From Chloroflexota bacterium (lineage in GTDB: Bacteria; Chloroflexota; Anaerolineae; 4572-78; J111): DNA of 5,059 nucleotides. The stretch spans positions 1 through 5,059 of the forward strand of contig RFJF01000779.1 in assembly GCA_003695455.1 (NCBI GenBank), given 5' to 3'. Below, piece after piece: positions 1 through 5,059 of the stretch. How positions within the stretch are numbered: the first letter of the stretch is position 1; every line of letters starts with the position of its first letter. The position numbers and the translations under genes are program-made. The notes beneath the pieces were generated by a model. It saw only the letters and a list, made by a program, of their open reading frames with translations, made no database searches and had not been told where the DNA came from.

Positions 1-1323
1 GGGCGCAACGCCACGCTGGCGGTGGCGTTAAAACCCAACGTGGTCACGCGGGTTGAATTCACCCTGCAGCAGCCCACCGCCACCCCAACACCCAGCGCCA
101 CATCTACCAACCCGCCGCCGCTGCTGCCAACTCCAACTCCGCGCCCCACTAATACCCCCCTGCCCACAGACACCGCTACCCCATCGCCCACTGTGCCGCC
201 CCTGCCCACGGCAACCCCCATTTTTACGCCCACGCCGGTGTCTCGCTGGGTAGGCGCGGTGGATGCCCGGGTACCAACCGGCGGGTCTGCCGGCACGCTG
301 GCCGTGCAAATTACCGGCATCGAGGGCATGGCGGTGCGGCTAAATCGGCTGGACAGCGGTTATTTTGCTGAACAACGTTGCGTTACCGGGCAGGACCGGC
401 AGGGGCAGGATGTGTGCCATTTTCAAAATTTGCCGCCCGGCTGGTACACCATATCACCGGAGGGAATTGACCAAAGCATGCCGGTGCGGGTGGGCGATGG
501 TGAGCAGGTGCGGGTGGTTTTTGGCCTTGAAGCGCTGCCGCCGGGAATTACCGGCTGGCAGGCGGTGGTCCGCGGCAACAGCAACGGCGTAACCGCCCAC
601 CCCCAAACCGACAGCAGGTTGCGGGTGAAAGTAGACGGCCGCCGGGGGATGATTGTGTCGCTCACCTCGGCGCGGCTGGGCGTAACCCGCTACTGCGAAA
701 CCGTGCCCAACCCGGTACTGGGCGGCAATTTGTGCGAATTCGGACAACTGGGGCCGGGCGTGTATCACGTGGCCGCGCTGCACACCAACGCCGTGCAATC
801 TGTTTTTTTGGACGGCGCCGGTGAAGCCGAACTTGAATTTTTGCCCGACGCCACCTTTGCCACGCAGGCACTTTTGCAAGCACCGCCGGTGGTGGGCCGG
901 GGCGCAATCCCCCGGCAGGCCACCGCCACGCCGCTGCCAACACCAACCCGCACGCCCGCACCGGTTATGCAGCCGGTTATCCCCACAGAAACACCCACGC
1001 CAACGCCTGCCCCCACCTTTACGCCAACACCGGCGTTTGGCTGGCAGGGACGGGTGGTTGAAACCACCGTGGCCGGAGTGGGAACCATCGGGGTGCGGGC
1101 AGCCGGGCTAAAAGACCATCCGGTGGTACTGCACAGCGGAAGCTGGCAGAGCGACCCGCAGCCCACCGGCACCAAACCGGAATTGGGTGATTACGCCACC
1201 GAATTTGGCGGTCTGCCGCCCGGCGAGTACGAGGTTGAGTTGATTGGCCTGGCAACTTTTAAGGTCACGCTCGAGGGCGGCCAGTTTGTGCTGGTGGAAT
1301 TCAGATTTGACCGGCTGAATTGA
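1..1323 (+). CDS. Modular repeat protein with Thr/Pro-rich linkers, probably secreted or surface-exposed; 5' end missing
   Basis: The frame is open from base 1 (reading GRNATLAVAL...), so this is the C-terminal part of a longer protein. The GTG at 22 is internal, not a convincing start. Numbering residues from that GTG, the order is: tail of a repeat unit (to about 15), TP-rich linker (16-74), unit A (76-170), unit B (179-274), TP-rich linker (297-338), unit C (341-430), stop. Units open with W-x-[AG]-x-V. They share a C-terminal signature F-x-x-L-x-P-G-x-Y followed by a V/L/F strand, which resembles the L-P-P-G-x-Y signature of prealbumin-like or Cna-B-like beta-sandwich domains. Units A and B each carry a cysteine pair (C120/C132, C225/C238); unit C has none. 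TP linkers of this kind are typical of exported proteins, so an extracellular location is inferred; the signal peptide would lie outside the window. No transmembrane segment or sorting motif follows the last unit. The specific function is unknown. Confidence 0.85.
   Translation, partial: GRNATLAVALKPNVVTRVEFTLQQPTATPTPSATSTNPPPLLPTPTPRPTNTPLPTDTATPSPTVPPLPTATPIFTPTPVSRWVGAVDARVPTGGSAGTLAVQITGIEGMAVRLNRLDSGYFAEQRCVTGQDRQGQDVCHFQNLPPGWYTISPEGIDQSMPVRVGDGEQVRVVFGLEALPPGITGWQAVVRGNSNGVTAHPQTDSRLRVKVDGRRGMIVSLTSARLGVTRYCETVPNPVLGGNLCEFGQLGPGVYHVAALHTNAVQSVFLDGAGEAELEFLPDATFATQALLQAPPVVGRGAIPRQATATPLPTPTRTPAPVMQPVIPTETPTPTPAPTFTPTPAFGWQGRVVETTVAGVGTIGVRAAGLKDHPVVLHSGSWQSDPQPTGTKPELGDYATEFGGLPPGEYEVELIGLATFKVTLEGGQFVLVEFRFDRLN
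67..243 (+). repeat. Low-complexity Thr/Pro-rich linker (coding)
   Basis: About 59 codons, dominated by Pro, Thr, Ser and Ala, with repeated TPTP, PTPT and TATP words. It separates the tail of the preceding repeat unit from unit A. Such linkers are usually extended, flexible and often O-glycosylated in surface proteins; glycosylation here is only a possibility. Confidence 0.85.
247..1311 (+). repeat. Three complete diverged domain repeats of about 90-96 residues (A, B, C)
   Basis: Unit A spans 247-531, unit B 556-843 and unit C 1042-1311; bases 1-66 encode the last strands of a further unit. The units are aligned by eye on an opening W-x-[AG]-x-V, a middle V-x-L strand, the signature F-x-x-L-x-P-G-x-Y, and a closing strand with V or L before F (VRVVF, AELEF, VLVEF; TRVEF in the partial unit). 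Identity outside these anchors is low, so the duplication is old. There is no DNA-level repeat that would suggest recent slippage. Confidence 0.7.
910..1035 (+). repeat. Second Thr/Pro-rich linker (coding)
   Basis: About 42 codons rich in Pro and Thr (for example TPLPTPTRTPAP and TPTPTPAPTFTPTP) join unit B to the last unit. It is compositionally like the first linker but not an exact copy. Units A and B have no such linker between them. Confidence 0.85.
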
Positions 1324-1340
1324 AGCCGCCGGTTGCCAAC

Positions 1341-1380
1341 AAAAAAAACGCCCTTTGTGTAGCCACAAGGGGCGTTTTTC
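1341..1380. terminator. Bidirectional rho-independent terminator between convergent genes
   Basis: An 11-bp stem (1349-1359 with 1364-1374, one G-U pair) closes a 4-base loop (TAGC). A run of eight A precedes the stem and five T follow it. On the plus strand the T-run at 1375-1379 ends the repeat-protein gene, with the stem starting 26 bases after its stop. On the minus strand the A-run becomes a U-run that ends lon, with the stem starting 31 bases after its stop. The remaining bases between the two stop codons hold nothing else I can recognise. Confidence 0.92.
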
Positions 1381-1404
1381 TATTCTTCATTTGGCCGATT
1401 TGCA

Positions 1405-3915
1405 TCAGTTCAGGGGCAATTCAGCGATGGGTTCCGGCGGAACGGCATCCGCTGCCAACCCCTCCTCAAATGCATCAGCCGGAGTGAGCGCGTATCTGAG
1501 GACCTCGTCAATGGTTTCTGCCTGCAACAAATTCATCTCGCTGCGAACATCCTCCGGCACGTCTTCCAGGTCTGCCTCGTTCAGTTTGGGGAAGATGACC
1601 GTTTTCAACCCTGTGCGATGTGCGGCCAGCACCTTTTGTTTGAGGCCGCCAATGGGCAGGACCTGCCCCTGCAAACTGACCTCGCCGGTCATGCCCACTT
1701 CGGCGCGTACCGGCCGCCCGGTCAGCAGCGATACCAGCGCCGTAATCATTGTGACCCCCGCCGAGGGGCCGTCTTTGGGTACGGCGCCGGCGGGCACGTG
1801 CAGGTGAATATCGGCGTTGTCAAATTTCTTTGAGTCAATCCCCAATTCCCGGGCATGCGAGCGCACGTAGCTGAGCGCAATCTGCGCGCTCTCTTTCATT
1901 ACATCGCCCAGGTGGCCGGTAAGGGTGAGCCGGTCTTTGCCGGGCATCAGCGTGGCCTCAACAAACAGCACATCGCCGCCCACCGAGGTGACGGCCAGCC
2001 CGGTAGCCACGCCGGCGCGCTCGGTACGCAAGGCTGCCTCAAAATGGTATTTGGGCTTGCCCAGATATTCCTGAATTTGCTCCCCGGTTACCTGAAACAC
2101 GGGGCTGCCGGCCGCTTCATCGCCGGCCGGCAGGTCGCCGGCGGCAATTTTAGTGGCGATTTTTCGGGCCACACGGCCAATTTCACGTTCAAGGCTGCGC
2201 ACACCGGCTTCGCGGGTGTAATCGTGAATGATTTTGCGGATGGCCTCTTCGCTGTAGCTGATTTCATTGCTGAGCAGGCCGTTGGCCCGGATTTGCCGGG
2301 GGATGAGGTAGCCTTTGGCAATTTCAATTTTTTCAAATTCGGTGTAGCCGTCAAGCTGAATAATTTCCATCCGGTCACGCAGCGGGCCGGGAATCGTATC
2401 GAGCGTGTTGGCGGTGGCAATGAACATCACCTCGCTCAGGTCAAAATCCACATCCAGGTAGTGGTCCCGGAAGGCAAAGTTTTGCTGCGGGTCCAGCACC
2501 TCAAGCAGGGCGCTGCTGGGGTCTCCGCGCCAGTCTGAGCCAATTTTGTCCACTTCATCCAGCATGAATACGGGGTTGCGGGTTTTTGCGCGTTTCAGCG
2601 CCTGAATAATGCGCCCCGGCATAGCGCCGATGTAGGTGCGGCGGTGCCCCCGAATTTCGGCTTCATCGCGCACGCCGCCCAGACTCATGCGGGTAAATTC
2701 TCGCCCCAGCGCACGGGCAATGCTGCGCCCCAGGCTGGTTTTGCCCACGCCGGGCGGCCCAACAAACAGCAAAATAGAGCCGCCGGCGCGGTCCTGCTCG
2801 CGCCCTTTTTCTACCGGTTCATCATCCAGATGGCGCTCAAGCCGGAGTTTGCGCACGGCCAGATATTCCAGAATGCGCTGTTTCACGTCGTCCATGTCGT
2901 AATGGTCGGCGTTGAGCACATTGCGGGCATGCTGAATATCAAGGTTGTCGTCGGTGAGGACGTTCCACGGGAGTTCAACCATCCAGTCCAGGTAGGTTTG
3001 AATCACGCCAAACTCGGCGGATTGGGGCTGGAGTTTTTCCATCCGGCTCAGTTCGCGGAGCGCCTCTTTTTTGGCCTCTTCAGGAATGCCGGAGTTTTCA
3101 ATTTTTTCCCGGTACTCGGTTGTAATAGCCTCGTCGTCGTCTTCGCCCAGCTCTTTTTGAATGGCCCGTAGTTGCTGCCGCAGGTAAAATTCACGTTGGG
3201 TTTGGTCCAGTTTCTCCTGTGTGTCGGTGCGGATTTGCTGGCCGATTTCCAGCACCTCAAGTTCACGGCTCATGAGCCGCACCAGGGTAGCCATTTTGTC
3301 GCGCAGGTTGTCCTCCAGCAAAATATTCAACTGGTCGTCAAAATCCATGCGCAGGTTAGAGGCCACGGTGTATACAATAACCCGCGGGTCTTCTACCTGA
3401 TCCAGAAACTCGTTGACCTCGTTGGGAATTTGCGGCAGGTGTTCCACAATGGATTGTGAAAGTTCGGCAATTCTGCGGCGGTAGGCCTCAATTTCAAGTT
3501 CCTGGTCTTCGTCAATCTGGTCCGGTTCCAGTGAAACTCTGGCGCGCAAAAAGGGTTCGGTTTCTGTCCATTCATCAATTCTGATGCGCTCAATACCCTG
3601 AATGATAACCTGTTTGGTGTCGCTTTCTCTGTCGCTGCGCATAACCCGGTGAATACGGGCTACCACGCCCACATCGTAAAGCTGGTCGGGGTTAGGTTCA
3701 TCAATTTCGGGTTGCTGGGATGTGACCAACCCGATGAGGCTGCCTTCTTTGGCGGCCCAGTCAATTAATTTTGTTGACCGTGGAACGCCGATGTTGAGCG
3801 GCATAATAATAAAAGGATACGCTACCGTGCCACGCAACGGTAGAATTGGAATATCACCTTCCAACTGGTCTTGCAGGTCGTCGTGTTCAATTAATTCGTC
3901 AAATAAGCTAAACAT
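1405..3915 (-). CDS. lon: ATP-dependent Lon protease (endopeptidase La)
   Basis: Lon is a cytoplasmic homo-oligomeric AAA+ serine protease that unfolds and degrades misfolded and short-lived regulatory proteins. Numbering from the ATG at 3915 (836 residues): N-terminal substrate-binding domain about 21-130; helical/coiled region about 130-320 (including YLRQQLRAIQKELGE); AAA+ module with Walker A GPPGVGKT 386-393, Walker B FMLDEVDK 450-457, sensor-1 N503, arginine finger R515 and sensor-2 R573; protease domain about 625-810 with catalytic S718 in PKDGPSAG and K761 in GGLKQK, 43 residues apart as in E. coli Lon (S679/K722). It is longer than the 784-residue E. coli enzyme because of a charged insert of about 16 residues before Walker A and an acidic C-terminal tail. 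The ATG at 3915 is preferred because GGAG lies 11 bases upstream; a GTG at 3945 would add ten residues but has no ribosome binding site. The gene is intact and monocistronic in appearance. Confidence 0.98.
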   Translation of the reverse strand: MFSLFDELIEHDDLQDQLEGDIPILPLRGTVAYPFIIMPLNIGVPRSTKLIDWAAKEGSLIGLVTSQQPEIDEPNPDQLYDVGVVARIHRVMRSDRESDTKQVIIQGIERIRIDEWTETEPFLRARVSLEPDQIDEDQELEIEAYRRRIAELSQSIVEHLPQIPNEVNEFLDQVEDPRVIVYTVASNLRMDFDDQLNILLEDNLRDKMATLVRLMSRELEVLEIGQQIRTDTQEKLDQTQREFYLRQQLRAIQKELGEDDDEAITTEYREKIENSGIPEEAKKEALRELSRMEKLQPQSAEFGVIQTYLDWMVELPWNVLTDDNLDIQHARNVLNADHYDMDDVKQRILEYLAVRKLRLERHLDDEPVEKGREQDRAGGSILLFVGPPGVGKTSLGRSIARALGREFTRMSLGGVRDEAEIRGHRRTYIGAMPGRIIQALKRAKTRNPVFMLDEVDKIGSDWRGDPSSALLEVLDPQQNFAFRDHYLDVDFDLSEVMFIATANTLDTIPGPLRDRMEIIQLDGYTEFEKIEIAKGYLIPRQIRANGLLSNEISYSEEAIRKIIHDYTREAGVRSLEREIGRVARKIATKIAAGDLPAGDEAAGSPVFQVTGEQIQEYLGKPKYHFEAALRTERAGVATGLAVTSVGGDVLFVEATLMPGKDRLTLTGHLGDVMKESAQIALSYVRSHARELGIDSKKFDNADIHLHVPAGAVPKDGPSAGVTMITALVSLLTGRPVRAEVGMTGEVSLQGQVLPIGGLKQKVLAAHRTGLKTVIFPKLNEADLEDVPEDVRSEMNLLQAETIDEVLRYALTPADAFEEGLAADAVPPEPIAELPLN

Positions 3916-3926
3916 GGATACAGTTA

Positions 3927-3930
3927 CTCC
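3927..3930 (-). promoter_or_regulatory. Ribosome binding site of lon
   Basis: On the minus strand GGAG (context TTGGAGTAAC) lies 11 bases before the ATG at 3915. This is a slightly long spacing, but it is the only Shine-Dalgarno-like match nearby and it decides the ATG over the upstream in-frame GTG at 3945. Confidence 0.6.
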
Positions 3931-3941
3931 AATAAGTCTTT

Positions 3942-3957
3942 GCACCCAGTGTGGGTG
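3942..3957. promoter_or_regulatory. Short inverted repeat CACCCA-GTG-TGGGTG in the lon leader
   Basis: Six-base arms at 3943-3948 and 3952-3957 flank a 3-base spacer. They lie between the putative lon -10 and its ribosome binding site. A further copy of the 7-base word GCACCCA (3942-3948) occurs at 4010-4016, upstream of the promoter. It could be an operator or a small leader hairpin; function is not shown by sequence. Confidence 0.3.
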
Positions 3958-3969
3958 TTAGTACCCGGA

Positions 3970-3975
3970 ATTATA
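3970..3975 (-). promoter_or_regulatory. Putative -10 element of the lon promoter
   Basis: The minus strand reads a perfect TATAAT here, about 55 bases upstream of the lon ATG. No good -35 hexamer sits at the usual distance: the 17-base spacing gives ACGCTA. There is no extended TGn either. I see no CIRCE (TTAGCACTC) or HspR-type (CTTGAGT) element. The promoter may be weak or activator-dependent; the call rests on the -10 alone. Confidence 0.45.
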
Positions 3976-4020
3976 GGCGGGCACTATTAGATTAGCGTTA
4001 GAATGGCCAGCACCCAAAAT

Positions 4021-4066
4021 TTACAATAAAAAACGGAGACAGATATCTGTCTCCGTTCCATTGTAA
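4021..4066 (-). terminator. Rho-independent terminator of the RHH-protein gene, with a nested outer inverted repeat
   Basis: Positions 4032-4057 are a perfect 26-bp palindrome (arms AACGGAGACAGAT / ATCTGTCTCCGTT). On the minus strand the stem runs into a T-run (complement of the A-run 4028-4033), 23 bases after the stop of the gene ending at 4081. Outside it, TTACAAT (4021-4027) and ATTGTAA (4060-4066) are perfect inverted copies, separated from the inner stem by AAAA and CC. On the plus strand no T-run follows, so termination is expected only toward lon. The rest of 3976-4080 shows no gene. Confidence 0.85.
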
Positions 4067-4080
4067 CCGTATTTGGCAAC

Positions 4081-4563
4081 TTATTCAATGTTGACCGTTT
4101 CTCTGAGTTGAGCCTTGAGCGCCGCAATCTGGTCGGTGATGCTGCGGATTTGCTCAAACAACCCGCTGTTGGCCTTGATGCCTTCGTTAATTAAAAAGGC
4201 TGCGCTTTCCGACCGGCTTTTGGTGATGTCGGCTTCTACCAGCACATCCAGGTAGCTCAGGCTTTCATCGTTCACCCGAACCATGACTACGTTGGCCCGG
4301 TCCTGCAGGGCGCCGCCCAGCGCTTTGCTCAGGTTGCCCACTTGCTTTTCCACCTGCTTGATGGCTTCGTTGATGGTGTCTTTGGCGGTTGCCGCGCTCT
4401 TTTTCATTGCGTCGGCGGCGGCTTCTGCCGAGGCTGCGCCCTTTTTCACCGCTTCTTCAGCCGAGGCTTTGATATCTTCTGCGGTGTTGGTGGCTGCTTC
4501 TTCTACCACGGGTTCGTCAACCACTGCTTCGGGGGTGCCGTTTCCATTATTTGTGTCTGCCAT
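4081..4563 (-). CDS. Acidic Ala-rich protein with predicted ribbon-helix-helix core between coiled coils
   Basis: 160 residues. Regions seen: acidic, probably disordered N-terminus (1-28); Ala/Lys/Glu-rich helix (29-60), reminiscent of phasin or LEA-type helices; heptad coiled coil (I64, I68, V71, V75, L78, L82); a segment at 91-131 fitting strand-helix-turn-helix as in Arc/CopG RHH proteins (strand NVVMVRVND, helix ESLSYLDVLVEAD, turn with KSRSES, helix AAFLINEGIKA); second heptad coiled coil (L135, I139, I142, I146, L149, L153). RHH domains dimerise and usually bind DNA. Here the side of the strand expected to face DNA is V92, M94, R96, and the whole protein is acidic (about 17 K/R against 27 D/E), so a protein-binding or oligomerising role is an alternative. 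It is not a standard antitoxin layout, and no toxin gene adjoins. The start ATG has AAGGAG 8 bases upstream. The gene is followed by its own terminator and is not obviously co-transcribed with lon. The fold call is by eye. Confidence 0.8.
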   Translation of the reverse strand: MADTNNGNGTPEAVVDEPVVEEAATNTAEDIKASAEEAVKKGAASAEAAADAMKKSAATAKDTINEAIKQVEKQVGNLSKALGGALQDRANVVMVRVNDESLSYLDVLVEADITKSRSESAAFLINEGIKANSGLFEQIRSITDQIAALKAQLRETVNIE

Positions 4564-4571
4564 TTTTGTCT

Positions 4572-4577
4572 CTCCTT
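4572..4577 (-). promoter_or_regulatory. Ribosome binding site of the RHH-protein gene
   Basis: AAGGAG on the minus strand, 8 bases before the ATG at 4563. It is a near-consensus Shine-Dalgarno and fixes the start. Confidence 0.85.
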
Positions 4578-4585
4578 GTTTTTAG

Positions 4586-4606
4586 ATTACAGAATTACGT
4601 GTAATT
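4586..4606. promoter_or_regulatory. ATTAC half-site cluster over the RHH-gene transcription start (possible operator)
   Basis: On the plus strand AATTAC (4593-4598) and GTAATT (4601-4606) form an inverted repeat with a 2-base spacer. A third half-site ATTAC lies at 4586-4590, 8 bases from the next in direct orientation. The cluster covers the expected transcript start just downstream of the -10. Short repeated half-sites are typical operators for RHH regulators, so autoregulation is possible but unproven. Confidence 0.3.
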
Positions 4607-4613
4607 ATCTAAC

Positions 4614-4642
4614 AGTCTATCACGGACAGCTTCAATTGTCAA
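4614..4642 (-). promoter_or_regulatory. Sigma-70-type promoter of the RHH-protein gene
   Basis: The minus strand reads a perfect -35 TTGACA (4642-4637), a 17-base spacer and -10 TAGACT (4619-4614; 4 of 6 consensus positions). The expected start of transcription is near 4607, giving a leader of about 44 bases before the ATG at 4563. Confidence 0.65.
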
Positions 4643-4701
4643 TACGCAACGTCTCAAAAAAAGTTGCAGGGTACTTATTTCTCATTTGTGGCTTGCCGCG
4701 T

Positions 4702-4707
4702 TATGAT
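4702..4707 (+). promoter_or_regulatory. Possible -10 element close to the start of the small membrane protein gene
   Basis: TATGAT lies 7 bases before the ATG at 4715, so a transcript from it would start at about the start codon (leaderless). No convincing -35 is present at 15-18 bases. It is suggested mainly because no ribosome binding site is visible. Confidence 0.22.
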
Positions 4708-4714
4708 ATGCCTG

Positions 4715-4993
4715 ATGAACAAAAACCAACCTGCTCCCCCCAAAAAAGCGCCGTCGCTGTGGCTGGCGATTGTGCTGGCAATTTTGCTGGCCTGCGGCGC
4801 AGTGGCTTTGTTTGGCGCATTTATCTACGTGTTTAGCAACGGCGCGGAGCAACTTGGATTTTCCACCTTCGGCATTTTGGTGGTGTTTGTGGTCATCAGC
4901 GGCATTTTTGCCTGGCTGGTCAAACGCTTCAGCGACGCCGCCTCGGATTTGAGCCGCATCTGGTTTCCGGAGGATTCCGATGAGTCCGATTAG
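4715..4993 (+). CDS. Small two-helix inner-membrane protein of unknown function
   Basis: 92 residues from the ATG at 4715 (MNKNQPAPPKK...). The polar, lysine-containing N-terminus is followed by a hydrophobic helix at about 15-40, a short polar loop (SNGAEQLG, 41-48), a second hydrophobic helix at about 49-69, then KRF and an acidic tail ending EDSDESD. By the positive-inside rule both ends should be cytoplasmic. I do not recognise the family. The start is uncertain: in-frame ATG at 4703 and TTG at 4664 exist, but none has a Shine-Dalgarno. 4715 is preferred because it gives the usual charged N-terminus and avoids an odd Cys/Met-rich leader. The gene is divergent from the RHH gene. Only 36 bases, with no hairpin, separate it from the next probable start at 5030, so co-transcription is possible. 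Confidence 0.75.
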   Translation: MNKNQPAPPKKAPSLWLAIVLAILLACGAVALFGAFIYVFSNGAEQLGFSTFGILVVFVVISGIFAWLVKRFSDAASDLSRIWFPEDSDESD

Positions 4994-5029
4994 GCAATCT
5001 GTTAAAGTTGGGTACACTATCTTGTTGTT

Positions 5030-5059
5030 ATGAAACCTGAAAAAGCTTCGTTTTTACAC
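5030..5059 (+). CDS. Probable start of a further gene, cut by the window edge
   Basis: An ATG at 5030 opens ten codons (MKPEKASFLH) running to the last base. It follows the membrane-protein stop by 36 bases on the same strand. There is no Shine-Dalgarno upstream; a TACACT at 5013-5018 could serve as a -10 for a very short leader. Too little is present to name a product, and an open frame of this length can occur by chance. Confidence 0.4.
   Translation, partial: MKPEKASFLH

Noticed and set aside
2105..2133. 10-bp inverted repeat (CTGCCGGCCG / CGGCCGGCAG, 9-base spacer) inside lon
   Set aside because: It falls in a Pro/Ala/Gly-rich linker between the ATPase and protease domains, and GCCGGC words are common in this GC-rich gene. 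The reading frame explains it well enough.
1855..2538. Long plus-strand open frame opposite lon (227 residues)
   Set aside because: It lies entirely antisense to the intact, well-conserved lon ATPase and protease regions. Its translation has no recognisable motif, and a lack of stops on the opposite strand is expected in a GC-rich gene.
2644..3171. Second long plus-strand open frame opposite lon (175 residues)
   Set aside because: Shadow of the conserved lon reading frame, with no ribosome binding site or family signature.
4081..4563. Toxin-antitoxin interpretation of the RHH gene next to lon
   Set aside because: No toxin gene adjoins it, the protein is larger than a usual antitoxin and acidic with coiled coils, and a terminator separates it from lon.
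4646..4667. Inverted repeat GCAAC / GTTGC with a T-run on the minus strand
   Set aside because: Only five-base arms with a 12-base loop, and the T-run lies inside the loop rather than after the stem, so it is not a terminator.
4715..4810. Lipobox-like LLAC (residues 24-27) in the small membrane protein
   Set aside because: Leu at -2 is not typical, and the hydrophobic stretch continues for over ten residues beyond the Cys, so a membrane helix is more likely than a lipoprotein signal.
4342..4836. Plus-strand open frame of 164 residues overlapping the RHH gene and the membrane protein gene
   Set aside because: It overlaps two better-supported genes in other frames and crosses the promoter region. 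Its Cys/Phe-rich translation looks like a shadow.
1..5059. CRISPR array, tRNA, rRNA, insertion sequence or phage attachment site
   Set aside because: No regularly spaced identical repeats, cloverleaf, transposase or terminal inverted repeats were found by eye on either strand.

Overview
The window looks like a chromosomal piece of a moderately GC-rich bacterium. A Chloroflexota (Anaerolineae-like) origin is my best guess. It rests on a secreted-type protein with long Thr/Pro linkers, a Lon protease with an extra charged linker before its ATPase core, and a ribbon-helix-helix (RHH) protein of a type I associate with that phylum. This is an inference from protein style; no rRNA or other marker gene is present.

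Layout: (1) 1-1323, plus strand, is the C-terminal part of a modular, probably extracellular protein. It contains the tail of one beta-rich repeat unit, a TP-rich linker, two adjacent complete units, a second TP-rich linker and a final unit ending at the stop. (2) 1341-1380 is a strong hairpin with A-run and T-run flanks, placed to terminate transcription from both sides. (3) 1405-3915, minus strand, is a complete ATP-dependent Lon protease with all catalytic motifs. (4) 3916-4080 is intergenic. It holds the lon ribosome binding site, a perfect TATAAT, repeated TGGGTG motifs, and a terminator made of a 26-bp perfect palindrome nested in a second inverted repeat. (5) 4081-4563, minus strand, is an acidic 160-residue protein with a predicted RHH core between two heptad coiled coils. 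(6) 4564-4714 is an AT-richer divergent intergenic region with a good sigma-70-type promoter for the RHH gene and ATTAC-type half-sites over its probable transcription start. (7) 4715-4993, plus strand, is a small two-helix membrane protein. (8) 5030-5059 is probably the first ten codons of a further plus-strand gene cut by the window edge.

The genes do not form one operon. The modular protein and lon converge on a shared terminator. The RHH gene lies upstream of lon on the same strand but has its own terminator, so lon is probably transcribed mainly from its own promoter. The membrane protein diverges from the RHH gene and may be co-transcribed with the truncated last gene. Lon is a housekeeping quality-control enzyme. 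The other proteins have no function I can name. The least explained items are the RHH/coiled-coil protein with its possible autoregulatory site, and the repeat protein, two of whose units carry matching cysteine pairs.
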